A stretch of 50,415 bases of DNA from an uncultured Micrococcales bacterium (lineage in GTDB: Bacteria; Actinomycetota; Actinomycetes; Actinomycetales; Microbacteriaceae). The stretch lies in the NCBI GenBank assembly GCA_903893675.1, contig CAITNA010000159.1:1-50415 (forward strand), given 5' to 3'. A program made the translations under genes and the position numbers. Below are positions 6,760-18,703 of this stretch, one piece after another (the first letter of the stretch is position 1; the number at the start of each line of letters is the position of its first letter). The notes beneath the pieces are model-generated. The model made no database searches. It saw only the letters and a list, made by a program, of their open reading frames with translations, and was not told where the DNA came from.

Positions 6760-8626
6760 CCCCGAGCACCTGCGCAACGATGTCTTGCGCAATTGTCTTG
6801 GCATCAAGCCCAACGCGACGCAGAATCTCCGAGCGGCTGGCGTGCTCTAGGAATTCATCTGGCAGACCGAGTTCGTTAAGTGGCGTGTCAATCTGCGCTG
6901 CACGCAAAGTCTGGCGAATTCGAGTTCCGATGCCGCCGACCTTCACGCCATCCTCGATTGAAACCACCAGACGGTGGTTAGCTGAAAGTTCAACGACGCT
7001 AGGGGCAACCGGAACCATCCAGCGTGGGTCGATGACTGTCGCGCCAATGCCCTGCGCTGCGAGCAAACCAGCAACCTCGAGAGCGGTCGTTGCCATCGAA
7101 CCGACCGGGATCAGCAGAACATCTTTGGCAGCAGACTCAAGCAAGACATCAACACCGTCGCTGGTGCGTCGAATAGCCGGGATGTCGGAACCAACCGACC
7201 CCTTGCCGAAGCGAATCATGGTCGGAGCGTCATCAACGGCAATTGCCTCACCGAGAAGCTCGCGCAGGCGCGACTCATCACGAGGTGAAGCCATGCGGAT
7301 GTTTGGCACGACCTGGAACAGCGCAAGGTCCCACTGACCGTGGTGGCTTGCGCCATCGGGGCCGGTGACACCCGCACGATCGAGCACGAAGGTAACGCCC
7401 TCTTTGTGCAGAGCGACATCCATGAGCACCTGATCAAGGGCGCGGTTCATGAAGGTGGCATACACAGCAACAACTGGGTGCAGGCCACCAAAGGCCATGC
7501 CTGCCGCCGAAGTGACTGCGTGCTGCTCGGCGATGCCGACATCGAAGGTGCGGTCAGGGAACCGCTTTGCAAATTGCGCAAAGCCAACCGGGTTGAGCAT
7601 GGCGCCGGTAATGGCAACTACTCGGCCATTCGCCTCGCCCTGCTTGAGGAGCTCATCGCCAAAGACCTTTGTCCACGAGTTGGTCGATTCCTCGAGCGAT
7701 TCACCGGTCTCTGGGTTAATCTGACCAACCGCGTGAAACTGGTCAGCCTCGTTTAGAACGGCTGGGTCGTAGCCCTTGCCCTTCTGGGTGATGACGTGAA
7801 CGATCACTGGATAGGCGTAGTTCTTGGCCTGCTGAAGAGCCGTTTCAACCTGCTCGAGGTTGTGACCATCAATCGGGCCAATGTATTTCAGGTCGAGATT
7901 CGGGAACATCGACTTCGGGGTAGTCGCGTTGAACAGCCCCTTGCCTGCGCCGCGAGCCACGTTCCAGGCCATGCGACCGAGCGGGCCGAACTTGGCGAAG
8001 ACGTCGCGGCTCAGTCGATAGAGCTTGCGGTAAGACTGCTGAGTGCGAATGCCGTTTAGGGTGCGAGCAAGGCCACCGATGGTAGGTGCATAGCTGCGGC
8101 CGTTGTCGTTCACGATGATCACCAAGCGACGATTGTTATCGTGCGAGATGTTATTGAGCGCCTCCCAAGCCATGCCGCCGGTGAGAGCGCCGTCGCCAAT
8201 TACAGCGACAACGAAGCGTTCATCCTGGCCAGTGATTCGATAGGCCTTGGCGATTCCGTCTGCCCATGAAAGCGACGAGGATGCGTGTGACGACTCAACG
8301 ATGTCGTGAACGCTCTCGGAGCGCTGCGGGTAACCAGCGATGCCGTCTCTTTGTCGCAGATTCGAAAAGTCCTTGCGACCAGTGAGCAACTTGTGCACAT
8401 AACTCTGGTGACCGGTGTCGAAAATGAAGCTATCTTTCGGCGACTCGAACACTCGATGCATCGCAATCGTGGTTTCGACTACACCTAGGTTTGGCCCGAG
8501 GTGACCACCGGTCTTTGAAACCGATGAGATCAGATAGGCACGGATGTCGGCAGCCAACTCGATCAGGTCGGCCTGACTGAGACCCTTGAGGTCGTCAGGT
8601 CCGTTTACTCCATCGAGAATGGTCAT
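6692..8626 (-). CDS. dxs: 1-deoxy-D-xylulose-5-phosphate synthase
   Basis: This 644-aa thiamine-diphosphate enzyme joins pyruvate and glyceraldehyde 3-phosphate, the first step of the MEP isoprenoid pathway. Visible motifs are the ThDP-binding GDGALTGGMAWEALNN, the central IDGHNLEQVETAL, and the catalytic-glutamate region DVGIAEQHAVTSAAG. The length is standard. It starts at ATG 8626, only 9 bp after the aconitase stop, and is probably cotranscribed with it. The order RNase D-dxs in convergent orientation is conserved in actinobacteria. The last residues (ESVPRQPSESQQ) are a low-complexity tail encoded opposite the end of rnd. Confidence 0.97.
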   Translation of the reverse strand: MTILDGVNGPDDLKGLSQADLIELAADIRAYLISSVSKTGGHLGPNLGVVETTIAMHRVFESPKDSFIFDTGHQSYVHKLLTGRKDFSNLRQRDGIAGYPQRSESVHDIVESSHASSSLSWADGIAKAYRITGQDERFVVAVIGDGALTGGMAWEALNNISHDNNRRLVIIVNDNGRSYAPTIGGLARTLNGIRTQQSYRKLYRLSRDVFAKFGPLGRMAWNVARGAGKGLFNATTPKSMFPNLDLKYIGPIDGHNLEQVETALQQAKNYAYPVIVHVITQKGKGYDPAVLNEADQFHAVGQINPETGESLEESTNSWTKVFGDELLKQGEANGRVVAITGAMLNPVGFAQFAKRFPDRTFDVGIAEQHAVTSAAGMAFGGLHPVVAVYATFMNRALDQVLMDVALHKEGVTFVLDRAGVTGPDGASHHGQWDLALFQVVPNIRMASPRDESRLRELLGEAIAVDDAPTMIRFGKGSVGSDIPAIRRTSDGVDVLLESAAKDVLLIPVGSMATTALEVAGLLAAQGIGATVIDPRWMVPVAPSVVELSANHRLVVSIEDGVKVGGIGTRIRQTLRAAQIDTPLNELGLPDEFLEHASRSEILRRVGLDAKTIAQDIVAQVLGAKVPYARALDESVPRQPSESQQ

Positions 8627-8635
8627 TTTGTGCGA

Positions 8636-11314
<2,679 letters not shown>

Positions 11315-11395
11315 GCATGGTCCTTATTGATTGCTATTGCCTACGCCCAAAATTACCAGACCAAAGCCTGAGTAATCGCCCAAAAAACGCTAGTT

Positions 11396-12097
11396 CTAGG
11401 CGTTCTTGGCGGGCTCGTCGGCAGCCTTGGCGGCCGCTCTGCGCTTCAAAACTCCACGGATGAGCAACCAGGCGAGCCAGAGCGCCGTGGCATAAAGCGG
11501 CAGGCCCAATACCAGCTTGGCGATGGCCAGGGCTTCGAGCTGATTTGAGAAATAGAGTGGCAATTCGACAAGCAGGCGGATGGCGAAAACGCTGGTCGCG
11601 ATCAGGGTTGCGGCCGTAAACACTCGCATCTCGTACTTGTTCTTGCGCCACTCGAGCTTCTCGCCGATGGCAAAGCCCACAATCAGGCCAAAGATCGGGT
11701 AACGAACCAGCACCGACAGCGCCAAGACGGCTCCATAGGAGATGTTGGTGATGAAGCCGGTGATGAAATAGTCGCGGCCAGAGCCACCGTTGCGCAGCGC
11801 CAAAAACGCTGCAATGCCGATGCCGACCAGGCCGACCAGGGCATTTAGCAGTGCTTGTTTGCGAACCGCGCGGGTCAAAATAAACACGGTCGAAGCAGCC
11901 ACGCCAGTGATGACGGCAGCAACCTGGCTCTTCAAGATTGCGAACACCAGAACGAAAAGCGTGCCTGGAACAATCGACTCGAGAATTCCCTGCAATCCGC
12001 CCATGCCCGGTAGCAGCGACTTGCTGTCTAGCTGGTGAACGCCGTCGATCTCACGAATGCCCAGCTTCTCGGCTACGGCTTTTCGCTGCTCGCTCAA
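11396..12097 (-). CDS. DUF3159 membrane protein
   Basis: This 233-aa integral membrane protein has about six hydrophobic segments and a charged C-terminal tail (KRRAAAKAADEPAKNA). The early motif LLPGMGGLQGILESIVPGTLF and the later GYDYFITGF-like RDYFITGFITN are typical of DUF3159. The function is unknown. It overlaps the DUF3710 gene upstream by 4 bp, and that arrangement downstream of dut is conserved in actinobacteria, which suggests translational coupling. Confidence 0.85.
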   Translation of the reverse strand: MSEQRKAVAEKLGIREIDGVHQLDSKSLLPGMGGLQGILESIVPGTLFVLVFAILKSQVAAVITGVAASTVFILTRAVRKQALLNALVGLVGIGIAAFLALRNGGSGRDYFITGFITNISYGAVLALSVLVRYPIFGLIVGFAIGEKLEWRKNKYEMRVFTAATLIATSVFAIRLLVELPLYFSNQLEALAIAKLVLGLPLYATALWLAWLLIRGVLKRRAAAKAADEPAKNA

Positions 12098-12666
12098 GGC
12101 TGGTTCAATTCCGGTGGAACAACAGAGCCCGGAGGAACGCGCAGGGTGAGAGTTTCGTTTGGCGGCAGCGGCTCGTCGCCACGAGCAACGATTACCGAAC
12201 GAAAGAGTTCAACGATCTCTGCTTCGGCACGAATGTCGCCAAGTGCTGCACCAGAAATTTCACCGCGAAGCAACCAACGAGGGCCATCGAAGCCCACATA
12301 CCGCGCCAGTCGATAGCCAGAAGGTCTGCCCTGCTCATCAACGAGTGGCAATCGCGCATCAAGGTGAACACCTAGTGGGCCAACTGATTCTTCTGAGCTG
12401 CCACCCTCTTCAAGGATGCGCGTTGCAATCGCCGCGCGCACTTCTGTCCAGATGCCATCGTTCTTTGGTGCGGCAACTGCCGAGAGCTTGATCTTTGAGC
12501 CGTTGCAATCGAGGGTGACATAAAGCACGCGGCCGGTTGAAGGCTCGATATCAACAGAGATGGTGACGTCGGCACGAGGTTCGATGCGAAGTGCGCCGAA
12601 ATCGACGTATGGGCGAACCTCTTGCAGCTCATCCGAGTCAAACGGACCAATTGCTGAGAATTGCAT
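12094..12666 (-). CDS. DUF3710 family protein
   Basis: This 190-aa soluble protein fits DUF3710. The start reads GPFDSDEL and YVDFGALRI, and later GPRWLLRGEISGAA, which are characteristic of the family. It is always found beside dut in actinobacteria, as here, where its start codon region abuts the dut stop (1-bp overlap). Biochemical function is not known. A role in nucleotide hygiene can be suggested only from the neighbour. Confidence 0.85.
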   Translation of the reverse strand: MQFSAIGPFDSDELQEVRPYVDFGALRIEPRADVTISVDIEPSTGRVLYVTLDCNGSKIKLSAVAAPKNDGIWTEVRAAIATRILEEGGSSEESVGPLGVHLDARLPLVDEQGRPSGYRLARYVGFDGPRWLLRGEISGAALGDIRAEAEIVELFRSVIVARGDEPLPPNETLTLRVPPGSVVPPELNQP

Positions 12667-13100
12667 TAGTTGACTCCGGTTGAGCCAAAACCACCTTCAC
12701 CACGGTGGCTGTCTGGAAGTTTCTCGACGCGAATCCACTTTGCTGCCTCGACATGCTGTATTACCAACTGGGCAATGCGATCGCCGATCTTGATTTCGAA
12801 GTCGTTGTGCTTATCAGTGTTGAGCAGTGTGACCTTGATCTCGCCGCGGTAGGCGGCGTCTACGGTGCCAGGCGCGTTGAGCACGGTGATTCCATACTTG
12901 GCAGAAAGCCCAGAACGAGGATGCACGAGGCCGACGTAACCGTCCGGAAGAGCAATGGCAATGCCGGTTGCTACCGTGCGGCGCTCGCCGGCTGGAATCA
13001 TTAGTGCTTCGGCGGCGCGAAGATCTGCACCAGCATCGCCCGGATGCGCGTATTCAGGCACATCGGAGGTGGTGACTATTAGAACTGGAACTTCTTTCAT
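12666..13100 (-). CDS. dut: dUTP diphosphatase
   Basis: This 144-aa trimeric dUTPase hydrolyses dUTP to dUMP and PPi, keeping uracil out of DNA and feeding dTMP synthesis. The five family motifs are visible: AHPGDAGADL (1), PRSGLSAKYG (2), GTVDAAYRGEIKV (3), GDRIAQLVI (4) and the C-terminal RGEGGFGSTG (5). The track ORF begins at 13373, but that extension is unrelated to dUTPases and overlaps DUF3093; ATG 13100 gives the normal length. It is divergent from DUF3093 with 25 bp between the start codons. Confidence 0.96.
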   Translation of the reverse strand: MKEVPVLIVTTSDVPEYAHPGDAGADLRAAEALMIPAGERRTVATGIAIALPDGYVGLVHPRSGLSAKYGITVLNAPGTVDAAYRGEIKVTLLNTDKHNDFEIKIGDRIAQLVIQHVEAAKWIRVEKLPDSHRGEGGFGSTGVN

Positions 13101-13112
13101 CCCGATAGAGCG

Positions 13113-13119
13113 TAGTCTA
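13113..13119. promoter_or_regulatory. Symmetric -10 element TAGTCTA between dut and DUF3093
   Basis: On the plus strand, TAGTCT ends 7 nt before the DUF3093 ATG (leaderless spacing). On the minus strand, TAGACT ends 13 nt before the dut ATG, giving a leader of only some 7 nt. Confidence 0.5.
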
Positions 13120-13125
13120 AAAAGC

Positions 13126-13590
13126 ATGAGCCCCACCCCGCGCTTTTCCGAATGGCAGCTACCGAACTTCTCTTCGTTTCTTCCACACTTGCTGATTGCT
13201 CCGGCCATTTGGATGACTCTGGCGCCGTTCAACCCAGACCTCGGATTGATTGTTGGGCTTTTGCTAACTGCGGCGACCGTTGCGTTGAGATTTGCTGTGG
13301 CACGCCGAATAATCGTGACCGAGACGTCGTTGCAGTTGGGCAAGGCGACGCTGCCGCTCGAGTTCATTGGCAAGGTTGAGTCGATTCCAAAAGAGGAACA
13401 GTTCTTCGCACGCGGGGCTCTTGCCGATCCACGGGCATTCTTTCAATTGAAATCAGGATTGCCAGACCTGGTGCGCATTCAGATCACCGATCCGAGCGAC
13501 CCGACGCCCTATGCACTGGTTTCATGCCGCAAAGCTTCAGAGTTGATTGCTGCGCTAGAAGATGCGAAGCCTACGAAGAAGGCTAAATAG
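13126..13590 (+). CDS. DUF3093 family membrane protein
   Basis: This 154-aa protein has two adjacent hydrophobic segments (about residues 15-55, FLPHLLIAPAIWMTLAPF and LGLIVGLLLTAATVALRF) followed by a soluble domain of about 95 residues with a PH-like look (AVARRIIVTETSLQLGKATLPLEFIGKVE). It fits DUF3093, which is found divergent from dut in actinobacteria. The track ORF starts 171 bp further up inside dut; ATG 13126 is chosen because of the -10 element 7 nt before it and the family length. Function unknown. Confidence 0.83.
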   Translation: MSPTPRFSEWQLPNFSSFLPHLLIAPAIWMTLAPFNPDLGLIVGLLLTAATVALRFAVARRIIVTETSLQLGKATLPLEFIGKVESIPKEEQFFARGALADPRAFFQLKSGLPDLVRIQITDPSDPTPYALVSCRKASELIAALEDAKPTKKAK

Positions 13591-13595
13591 CCTTT
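13579..13595. terminator. Small hairpin between DUF3093 and DUF4193 genes
   Basis: AAGGCT (13579-13584) and AGCCTT (13589-13594) form a 6-bp stem with a 4-nt loop. It spans the DUF3093 stop codon and is followed by TCGGTTT. It lies between convergent genes, so it may act in both directions. The stem is short. Confidence 0.35.
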
Positions 13596-13613
13596 CGGTT
13601 TAGATGCAGCTAG

Positions 13614-13901
13614 TTATGCGCAGTCGACGCAGATAGGGCCATACTTGCCCTTTTTGTTTGATTTCATCGACTTGTGCTTAACGATGAAGCACTCGCTGCA
13701 GGTGAACTCGTCGGTCTGCGGCGGAATGACCATGACCTCAAGGGCCTCGTCGATTAGCTGGTCGCGCTCGTGGTCCTCGGCAATGCCGTCTTCCTCAACG
13801 TCGATGATCGACGGTGAAGTCGGCTTAGTGCTCTGCTTGATGGCATCCAGAGATTCGTGATCATCGTCAGTCTTCTTGGGTGCATCGTAGTCCGCGGCCA
13901 T
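13614..13901 (-). CDS. DUF4193 zinc-ribbon-like protein
   Basis: This 95-aa acidic protein of the DUF4193 family (usual length about 95-100 aa) starts MAADYDAPKK and ends with a probable Cys4 metal site: CSECF in the middle of the C-terminal third and CVDC at the very end. The longer track ORF (start 14060) adds 53 unrelated residues and would run to the sepH start; ATG 13901 is the family start. It lies beside dut, DUF3093 and sepH as in other actinobacteria. Function unknown. Confidence 0.88.
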   Translation of the reverse strand: MAADYDAPKKTDDDHESLDAIKQSTKPTSPSIIDVEEDGIAEDHERDQLIDEALEVMVIPPQTDEFTCSECFIVKHKSMKSNKKGKYGPICVDCA

Positions 13902-14059
13902 TTGAACCTTTCCGTGCTCAAGCGCGCCTAGTTTGCTACCTAAAGTTCGAAAAATCAAACTCGCCACGCTGAGAGTCTCGATTTGTGACTTCAAGGTGCC
14001 GGTCGCAAATCCAAGGGGTTGCTCGACTGAGGTGGCAAACTTTCTGGCAGGAGGCCCCA

Positions 14060-15091
14060 ATGCACGAACTACGCCTTAGCGGCGCTGATGGAGACTTTCT
14101 TAATCTCGAGAGCCAGGATGGCCAGCACTACAGACTGGCTATTGATGAGCACCTGAAGACCGCGGTTAGAAACCACACCAACTTCGACAAGTCGTCTGTG
14201 ACCCTAACTCCTCGAGAGATCCAGGCAGAGATTCGTGCGGGCGCAACCGTTGAAGAACTCGTCAAGCGCTGGAACGACCCGATCGAATACGTCGCAAAGT
14301 TCGCGCAGCCGATTATTGATGAGCTTGGTCACATCGTTCACGCAGCAAAGGCCGTTCGCATCTCTATTGCCGGTGATCGCTACAACGAGGTCAGCCACAC
14401 AGAATTCGGTGACATCATCGCCACTCGCCTAGACGCAAGCGGCGCTCGTGCGGTCTCATGGAACGCATCACGTGACGAAAGTGGAACTTGGCGAGTAAGC
14501 GTCAACTACACCCTCGGTGGCGAAGAAGGCCAGGCGATCTGGAGCTTCGACCCACGCAAGTTGATTCTTTCGCCAGAGAACCAAAACGCAATCGCGCTTT
14601 CAACTCAAAACACTTTGACTGCGCCGACGCCAACCAAGCTTGCTGCGGTTGAAACCCCAAGCTACGTCACCGAACAACTTGAAGACACCATCCAGGTTGA
14701 AACCGTTGTTCCACTTGGTCGCGCAAGCGAACGCAACCTAACCTCGCCTGCTGCTGTCGAAGGTGAAGGCGAAAACCTGGCCACAACTTCAGATCTCTTG
14801 GATGCGCTAAAGAAGAAGCGTGCGGGTCGCGAGCACCCTTCGACTCAGTCGATTGAGATTGATGTCGTCGAAGCGGTATCTACGCCTGAAGTGATTAGCG
14901 AAGCCGAAGCCAGTCAGTTGCCTGTCGAAGAGATCGTTGTCGTTGAAGAAGTCGTGATCGAAGACGTTGTCGCCGAAACTTCAACCGAAGAGCCTGCGCC
15001 TCGCCCAGCACCGGTGCGCCGCAACGGCCGACCTTCGATTCCAAGCTTTGACGAGATTGTTCAGGGCACCAAGTCGGAAGACGACGAGTAG
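14060..15091 (+). CDS. sepH: Septation protein SepH (DUF3071)
   Basis: This 343-aa protein matches SepH, an actinobacterial cell division factor that binds FtsZ and promotes its assembly. The DUF3071 domain covers about residues 1-170: MHELRLSGADGDFL, then a helix-turn-helix-like stretch LTPREIQAEIRAGATVEELV, then VSWNASRDESGTWRV. The rest is a disordered acidic tail rich in Val and Glu. ATG 14060 follows a perfect AGGAGG site by 5 nt, which settles the start. Its last 31 bp overlap the end of the phosphodiesterase gene on the other strand. Confidence 0.9.
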   Translation: MHELRLSGADGDFLNLESQDGQHYRLAIDEHLKTAVRNHTNFDKSSVTLTPREIQAEIRAGATVEELVKRWNDPIEYVAKFAQPIIDELGHIVHAAKAVRISIAGDRYNEVSHTEFGDIIATRLDASGARAVSWNASRDESGTWRVSVNYTLGGEEGQAIWSFDPRKLILSPENQNAIALSTQNTLTAPTPTKLAAVETPSYVTEQLEDTIQVETVVPLGRASERNLTSPAAVEGEGENLATTSDLLDALKKKRAGREHPSTQSIEIDVVEAVSTPEVISEAEASQLPVEEIVVVEEVVIEDVVAETSTEEPAPRPAPVRRNGRPSIPSFDEIVQGTKSEDDE

Positions 15092-16182
15092 GCGCCGAGC
15101 CGAACTAGCGGAATCTCCAACTCCATGTTGCTGAGTCCGCCGTGTTGCCCGACCATTCGCAACGACGCCGCCTTTGAAAGGCCGCGGTGGTAAACCGCAT
15201 GACCTTCGGCGGCAAGTAACACTAGGTCTGGAAGCAAATCAGGTTCATCTCTTAGTTCTTCACCAAAAAATGCAGCATCAAACATTTCGTCTGCCGTAAG
15301 CAGTTCTGCCCTAGCGCCCAGCCAGCCGGTCAAGCGACGGGTTGCGTCGCTCGAGTCGCCAGCGAAGTAGAGGTAGGCGGATCTTGGGTCGCCACCGAGA
15401 CTGAGCAGTTCATCCGTGCTGAAGATTTCATCGAGATAGATGTGGTCCGTCGCATCAACATCGACAATGCCGTGGTCGGCAACAACCAGCACTCCGACGT
15501 GCTCGCCAATGTTGCGAAGCAGTCTGCCGATAGCAGCATCCAAGTCTGCAAGAAGCTCAGCCCAAGTTTGACTTTGCCAACCCATCGAGTGCGCGCACTG
15601 GTCGAGTTCTGGAACATAGAGGTAACTCACGACACCTGGTTCGCGTGCGAGCTCGGCTGCGAGTTTGAAACGATCGGCAATGCTCGCGCCAAAGTGGTGA
15701 GTCGCACCATGCATGGTTGCTCGAGTGAAGCCACTTTCCGCGTAAGCCGGCAAAGTGATGGCGTTCATACGATGCGTCGACGATAGCGGTTCTTGCTTCA
15801 GGTAATCGAGGATGGAGTACTTGTCCATTCCGGTGAGCAGATTGTTCTCAACGCCAATTGCACGATCGAAGATGCGGTAGCCGAAGAGACCGTGTTGTGA
15901 TGGAGTCACACCGGTTGCCAGGCTGGTGATGTTCGCAACTGTCGACGACGGGAACGCGGCGGTAAGCCCGGTGGTGAAAGGTTGAGTGGAAAGGTTCGGC
16001 GCCACGCTCGATCGAGCGCTTAGATTGTTGCGGCCGAGGCCATCGACCATGACGACGATGACATGATCGGTCTTCGGCAAGTTCAAAGGGTTCGCAAGGC
16101 CGTTTAGCGAGGCGAATGCTGACGGCAACACGTGGCGGATGTCCCCTAGGCTGTCGGGACTCGCGGGTAGCATCGTAGGCAT
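15061..16182 (-). CDS. Alkaline-phosphatase-superfamily phosphodiesterase/nucleotide pyrophosphatase
   Basis: This 373-aa enzyme belongs to the type I phosphodiesterase/nucleotide pyrophosphatase group. Metal ligands are in [11 protein letters not shown], the nucleophile Thr/Ser in [15 protein letters not shown], and the second metal site in [21 protein letters not shown] and the C-terminal GQHGGL. No signal peptide is visible, so it is probably cytoplasmic; the substrate is unknown. The track start (16458) would run 260 bp into parC; ATG 16182 (or 16173) is more sensible. It is divergent from parC with about 15 bp between starts. Confidence 0.85.
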   Translation of the reverse strand: MPTMLPASPDSLGDIRHVLPSAFASLNGLANPLNLPKTDHVIVVMVDGLGRNNLSARSSVAPNLSTQPFTTGLTAAFPSSTVANITSLATGVTPSQHGLFGYRIFDRAIGVENNLLTGMDKYSILDYLKQEPLSSTHRMNAITLPAYAESGFTRATMHGATHHFGASIADRFKLAAELAREPGVVSYLYVPELDQCAHSMGWQSQTWAELLADLDAAIGRLLRNIGEHVGVLVVADHGIVDVDATDHIYLDEIFSTDELLSLGGDPRSAYLYFAGDSSDATRRLTGWLGARAELLTADEMFDAAFFGEELRDEPDLLPDLVLLAAEGHAVYHRGLSKAASLRMVGQHGGLSNMELEIPLVRLGAYSSSSDLVP

Positions 16183-16197
16183 CCGACCAAGTTTTAC

Positions 16198-18627
16198 ATG
16201 ACAGACAAGATGACAACAGCAGAATCTAGCAACGAGAAAATCGTCGATATCGATCTCTCTAAAGAGATGCAGGATTCCTTCCTCGAATACTCCTATTCGG
16301 TCATCTATGCCCGAGCTTTGCCAGACGCCCGTGACGGCCTCAAGCCGGTTCAGCGCCGCATTGTTTACATGATGGGCGAAATGGGTCTTCGCCCCGACCG
16401 CGGTCACGTCAAGTCGGCCCGCGTCACGGGTGAGGTCATGGGCAAGTTGCACCCGCACGGCGACGGGGCGATCTATGACGCCCTAGTTCGCATGGCTCAG
16501 CCTTTCACCCTGCGCCAGCCCCTGGTCGACGGTCACGGAAACTTCGGCTCGCTAGACGACGGCCCAGCCGCTGCCCGATACACCGAGGCACGCCTCTCGG
16601 CCGCAGCCCTTCTCATGAACGACTCGCTCGACGAAGACGTGGTCAACTTCAAGCCAAACTACGACGCACAACTGACCGAGCCTGAGGTGTTGCCGGCCGC
16701 ATACCCGAACCTGCTCGTCAATGGCGCTTCGGGCATTGCGGTGGGCATGGCAACCAACATGCCGCCTCACAACCTTCGCGAAGTCATCTCGGCCGCGCGC
16801 TTCTTGCTTGCCAACCCAGATGCCAACCTGAAGCAGCTGATGAAGCACGTTCCCGGCCCAGACTTGCCAACCGGCGGCATCATCATGGGCCTCGATGGCG
16901 TCAAGGATGCCTACGAAACCGGTCGCGGAACCTTCAAGACCCGTGCCCGTGTTTCAGTCGAGAGCGTTAGCCCTCGAAAGCTAGGCATCGTTGTCACAGA
17001 GTTGCCATACCTGATCGGACCTGAAAAGGTCATCGAGAAGATCAAGGATGGCGTCAACGCCAAGAAACTGCTCGGCATTGCAGACGTGACCGACCTCACC
17101 GACCGCACCAACGGCATGAAGCTTGTCATCGAACTGAAGACCGGCTTCGACCCTCAGGTCGTTCTCGACCTGCTCTATCGCTTCACTCCAATGGAAGACA
17201 GCTTCGGCATCAACAACGTCGCACTGGTTGAGGGCCGCCCGGCGACGCTGGGTCTAAGAGAGATGCTCCGCGTCTATCTCGACCACCGCCTCGAGGTGAC
17301 CAAGCGTCGCACCGTCAACCGTCTTGGCAAGCGCGAGGCTCGCCTCCATCTGGTCGAGGGCCTGTTGATTGCCACCCTCAACATCGACGAGGTCATCGAG
17401 GTCATTCGCGCAAGCGACGAGGTAGACCAGGCCCGCAAGCGCCTGATGCAGGTTTTTGACCTGACCGAGATTCAGGCCGAGTACATCCTTGAACTTCGCC
17501 TTCGTCGCCTAACCAAGTTTTCTCAGATCGAACTCGAAACCGAGAAGACTCAGCTTCTTGCCGAGATCAAGGAACTAAAGCGCATCCTTGCCAGCAAAGA
17601 GGCACTCGACGACCTAGTTTCGACCGAGCTCGCAGAAGTTGCCGAGAAATACGGCGATGCCCGCCGCACCACCCTGATCGCAGATTTCGAAGAAGTGAAG
17701 CCGGTGGCTGTCGCAAAGATCGCCGGCATGGATGCACAACTCGCAGACTCGCCAACCTTCATCCGTTTGACCACTTCAGGTCTGATCACGCGCTTCGATG
17801 CCGCAGAAGATTCAACAATCACCGGTGCCAAGCGCAAGCGTCACGATGCGCTTGCTCGCAAGTTCGCGGCAACCACCAGAAGCGAGATCGGCTTCGTCAC
17901 TAACCGCGGTCGAATCATTCGCATCCACGCGGCTGACATTCCTGCAGCATCAGACCCAACCGACTACGCGAGCGGTGTAAAGGCGAGCGACTTCCTAGGT
18001 CTCGAAAAGAAAGAGACCGTACTGCACGCCTTCGTTCTAGACGACAAGGCGCAACTTGCAATCGGCACCAAGCAGGGAACGGTAAAGCGACTTTCAGCAG
18101 ACTGGGCTAACAAGCACGACTTCGAAATCATCTCGCTAAAGCCGGGCGACGAACTGGTTGGCGCATGCGAGGCAAGCGACGCTGATGAGCTCGTCTTCAT
18201 CACAACCCAGGCTCAGTTGTTGCGCTTCAAGGCCGATGCCGTGCGACCACAGGGCCGAGGAGCTGCCGGTGTCGCCGGCATAAACCTAGGCAAGGATGAC
18301 CAGGCCATCTACTTCGGAGCAATCAGCGGAGAGGCGGTTGTCGTCACCGCTGCGAACTTCTCAGGTGCACTGGCAGGAACCGACCCAGGCAGCATCAAGG
18401 CAACCGACTTCGCCGAATTCCCCGCCAAGGGCCGTGCCACCGGAGGCGTGCGAGCCCACAAGTTCATTCGCAATGAAGATCAGCTCTACTTCGCCTGGGT
18501 TGGTGGAGTTGACTGCCTAGCGGCCGCTGCCGATGGCAAGCCACTCGATCTGAAACTTGAGCCTGCTAAGCGCGACGCTAGTGGCACAAAGATGCAGAAC
18601 GCCATTGGCGCCATCGGAAACGCCTGA
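16198..18627 (+). CDS. parC: DNA topoisomerase IV subunit A
   Basis: This 809-aa type IIA topoisomerase subunit makes and reseals the double-strand break. The catalytic tyrosine is Tyr128 in [10 protein letters not shown], and the QRRI and [19 protein letters not shown] motifs are intact. I find no GyrA-box (QRRGGKG-like) in the C-terminal domain, and the subunit B gene is next door, so topoisomerase IV (decatenation) fits better than gyrase. ATG 16198 is the track start; an ATG at 16210 (MTTAESS) is also possible. Confidence 0.9.
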   Translation: MTDKMTTAESSNEKIVDIDLSKEMQDSFLEYSYSVIYARALPDARDGLKPVQRRIVYMMGEMGLRPDRGHVKSARVTGEVMGKLHPHGDGAIYDALVRMAQPFTLRQPLVDGHGNFGSLDDGPAAARYTEARLSAAALLMNDSLDEDVVNFKPNYDAQLTEPEVLPAAYPNLLVNGASGIAVGMATNMPPHNLREVISAARFLLANPDANLKQLMKHVPGPDLPTGGIIMGLDGVKDAYETGRGTFKTRARVSVESVSPRKLGIVVTELPYLIGPEKVIEKIKDGVNAKKLLGIADVTDLTDRTNGMKLVIELKTGFDPQVVLDLLYRFTPMEDSFGINNVALVEGRPATLGLREMLRVYLDHRLEVTKRRTVNRLGKREARLHLVEGLLIATLNIDEVIEVIRASDEVDQARKRLMQVFDLTEIQAEYILELRLRRLTKFSQIELETEKTQLLAEIKELKRILASKEALDDLVSTELAEVAEKYGDARRTTLIADFEEVKPVAVAKIAGMDAQLADSPTFIRLTTSGLITRFDAAEDSTITGAKRKRHDALARKFAATTRSEIGFVTNRGRIIRIHAADIPAASDPTDYASGVKASDFLGLEKKETVLHAFVLDDKAQLAIGTKQGTVKRLSADWANKHDFEIISLKPGDELVGACEASDADELVFITTQAQLLRFKADAVRPQGRGAAGVAGINLGKDDQAIYFGAISGEAVVVTAANFSGALAGTDPGSIKATDFAEFPAKGRATGGVRAHKFIRNEDQLYFAWVGGVDCLAAAADGKPLDLKLEPAKRDASGTKMQNAIGAIGNA

Positions 18628-18686
18628 AAGTAGTTTCAGACACCTAAAAGTATTTTCAAAAACCTAAATGTTTTTGCAAACGACTA
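18627..18686. repeat. Three degenerate 20-bp tandem repeats between parC and parE
   Basis: Units AAAGTAGTTTCAGACACCTA, AAAGTATTTTCAAAAACCTA and AATGTTTTTGCAAACGACTA follow one another without gaps. Units 1 and 2 match at 17 of 20 positions, units 2 and 3 at 14 of 20. Each begins with a small near-palindrome (such as TGAAAGTAGTTTCA). The array starts at the last base of the parC stop codon and ends 17 bp before the parE stop. No ordinary GC-rich terminator is seen here. Confidence 0.6.
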
Positions 18687-18703
18687 AACCCATCAGTGAG
18701 CGC

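Noticed and set aside
13101-13373. Longer dut start in the ORF track (235 aa)
   Set aside because: The extra 91 residues are antisense to DUF3093 and do not resemble dUTPases. ATG 13100 gives the family length.
16183-16458. Longer phosphodiesterase start in the ORF track (465 aa)
   Set aside because: The extension is antisense to the conserved start of parC and unlike any phosphodiesterase N-terminus.
16198-18627. parC could be gyrA
   Set aside because: No GyrA-box seen and the B subunit gene adjoins; gyrase genes normally lie near dnaA/recF. Topoisomerase IV is the better call, though not proven.
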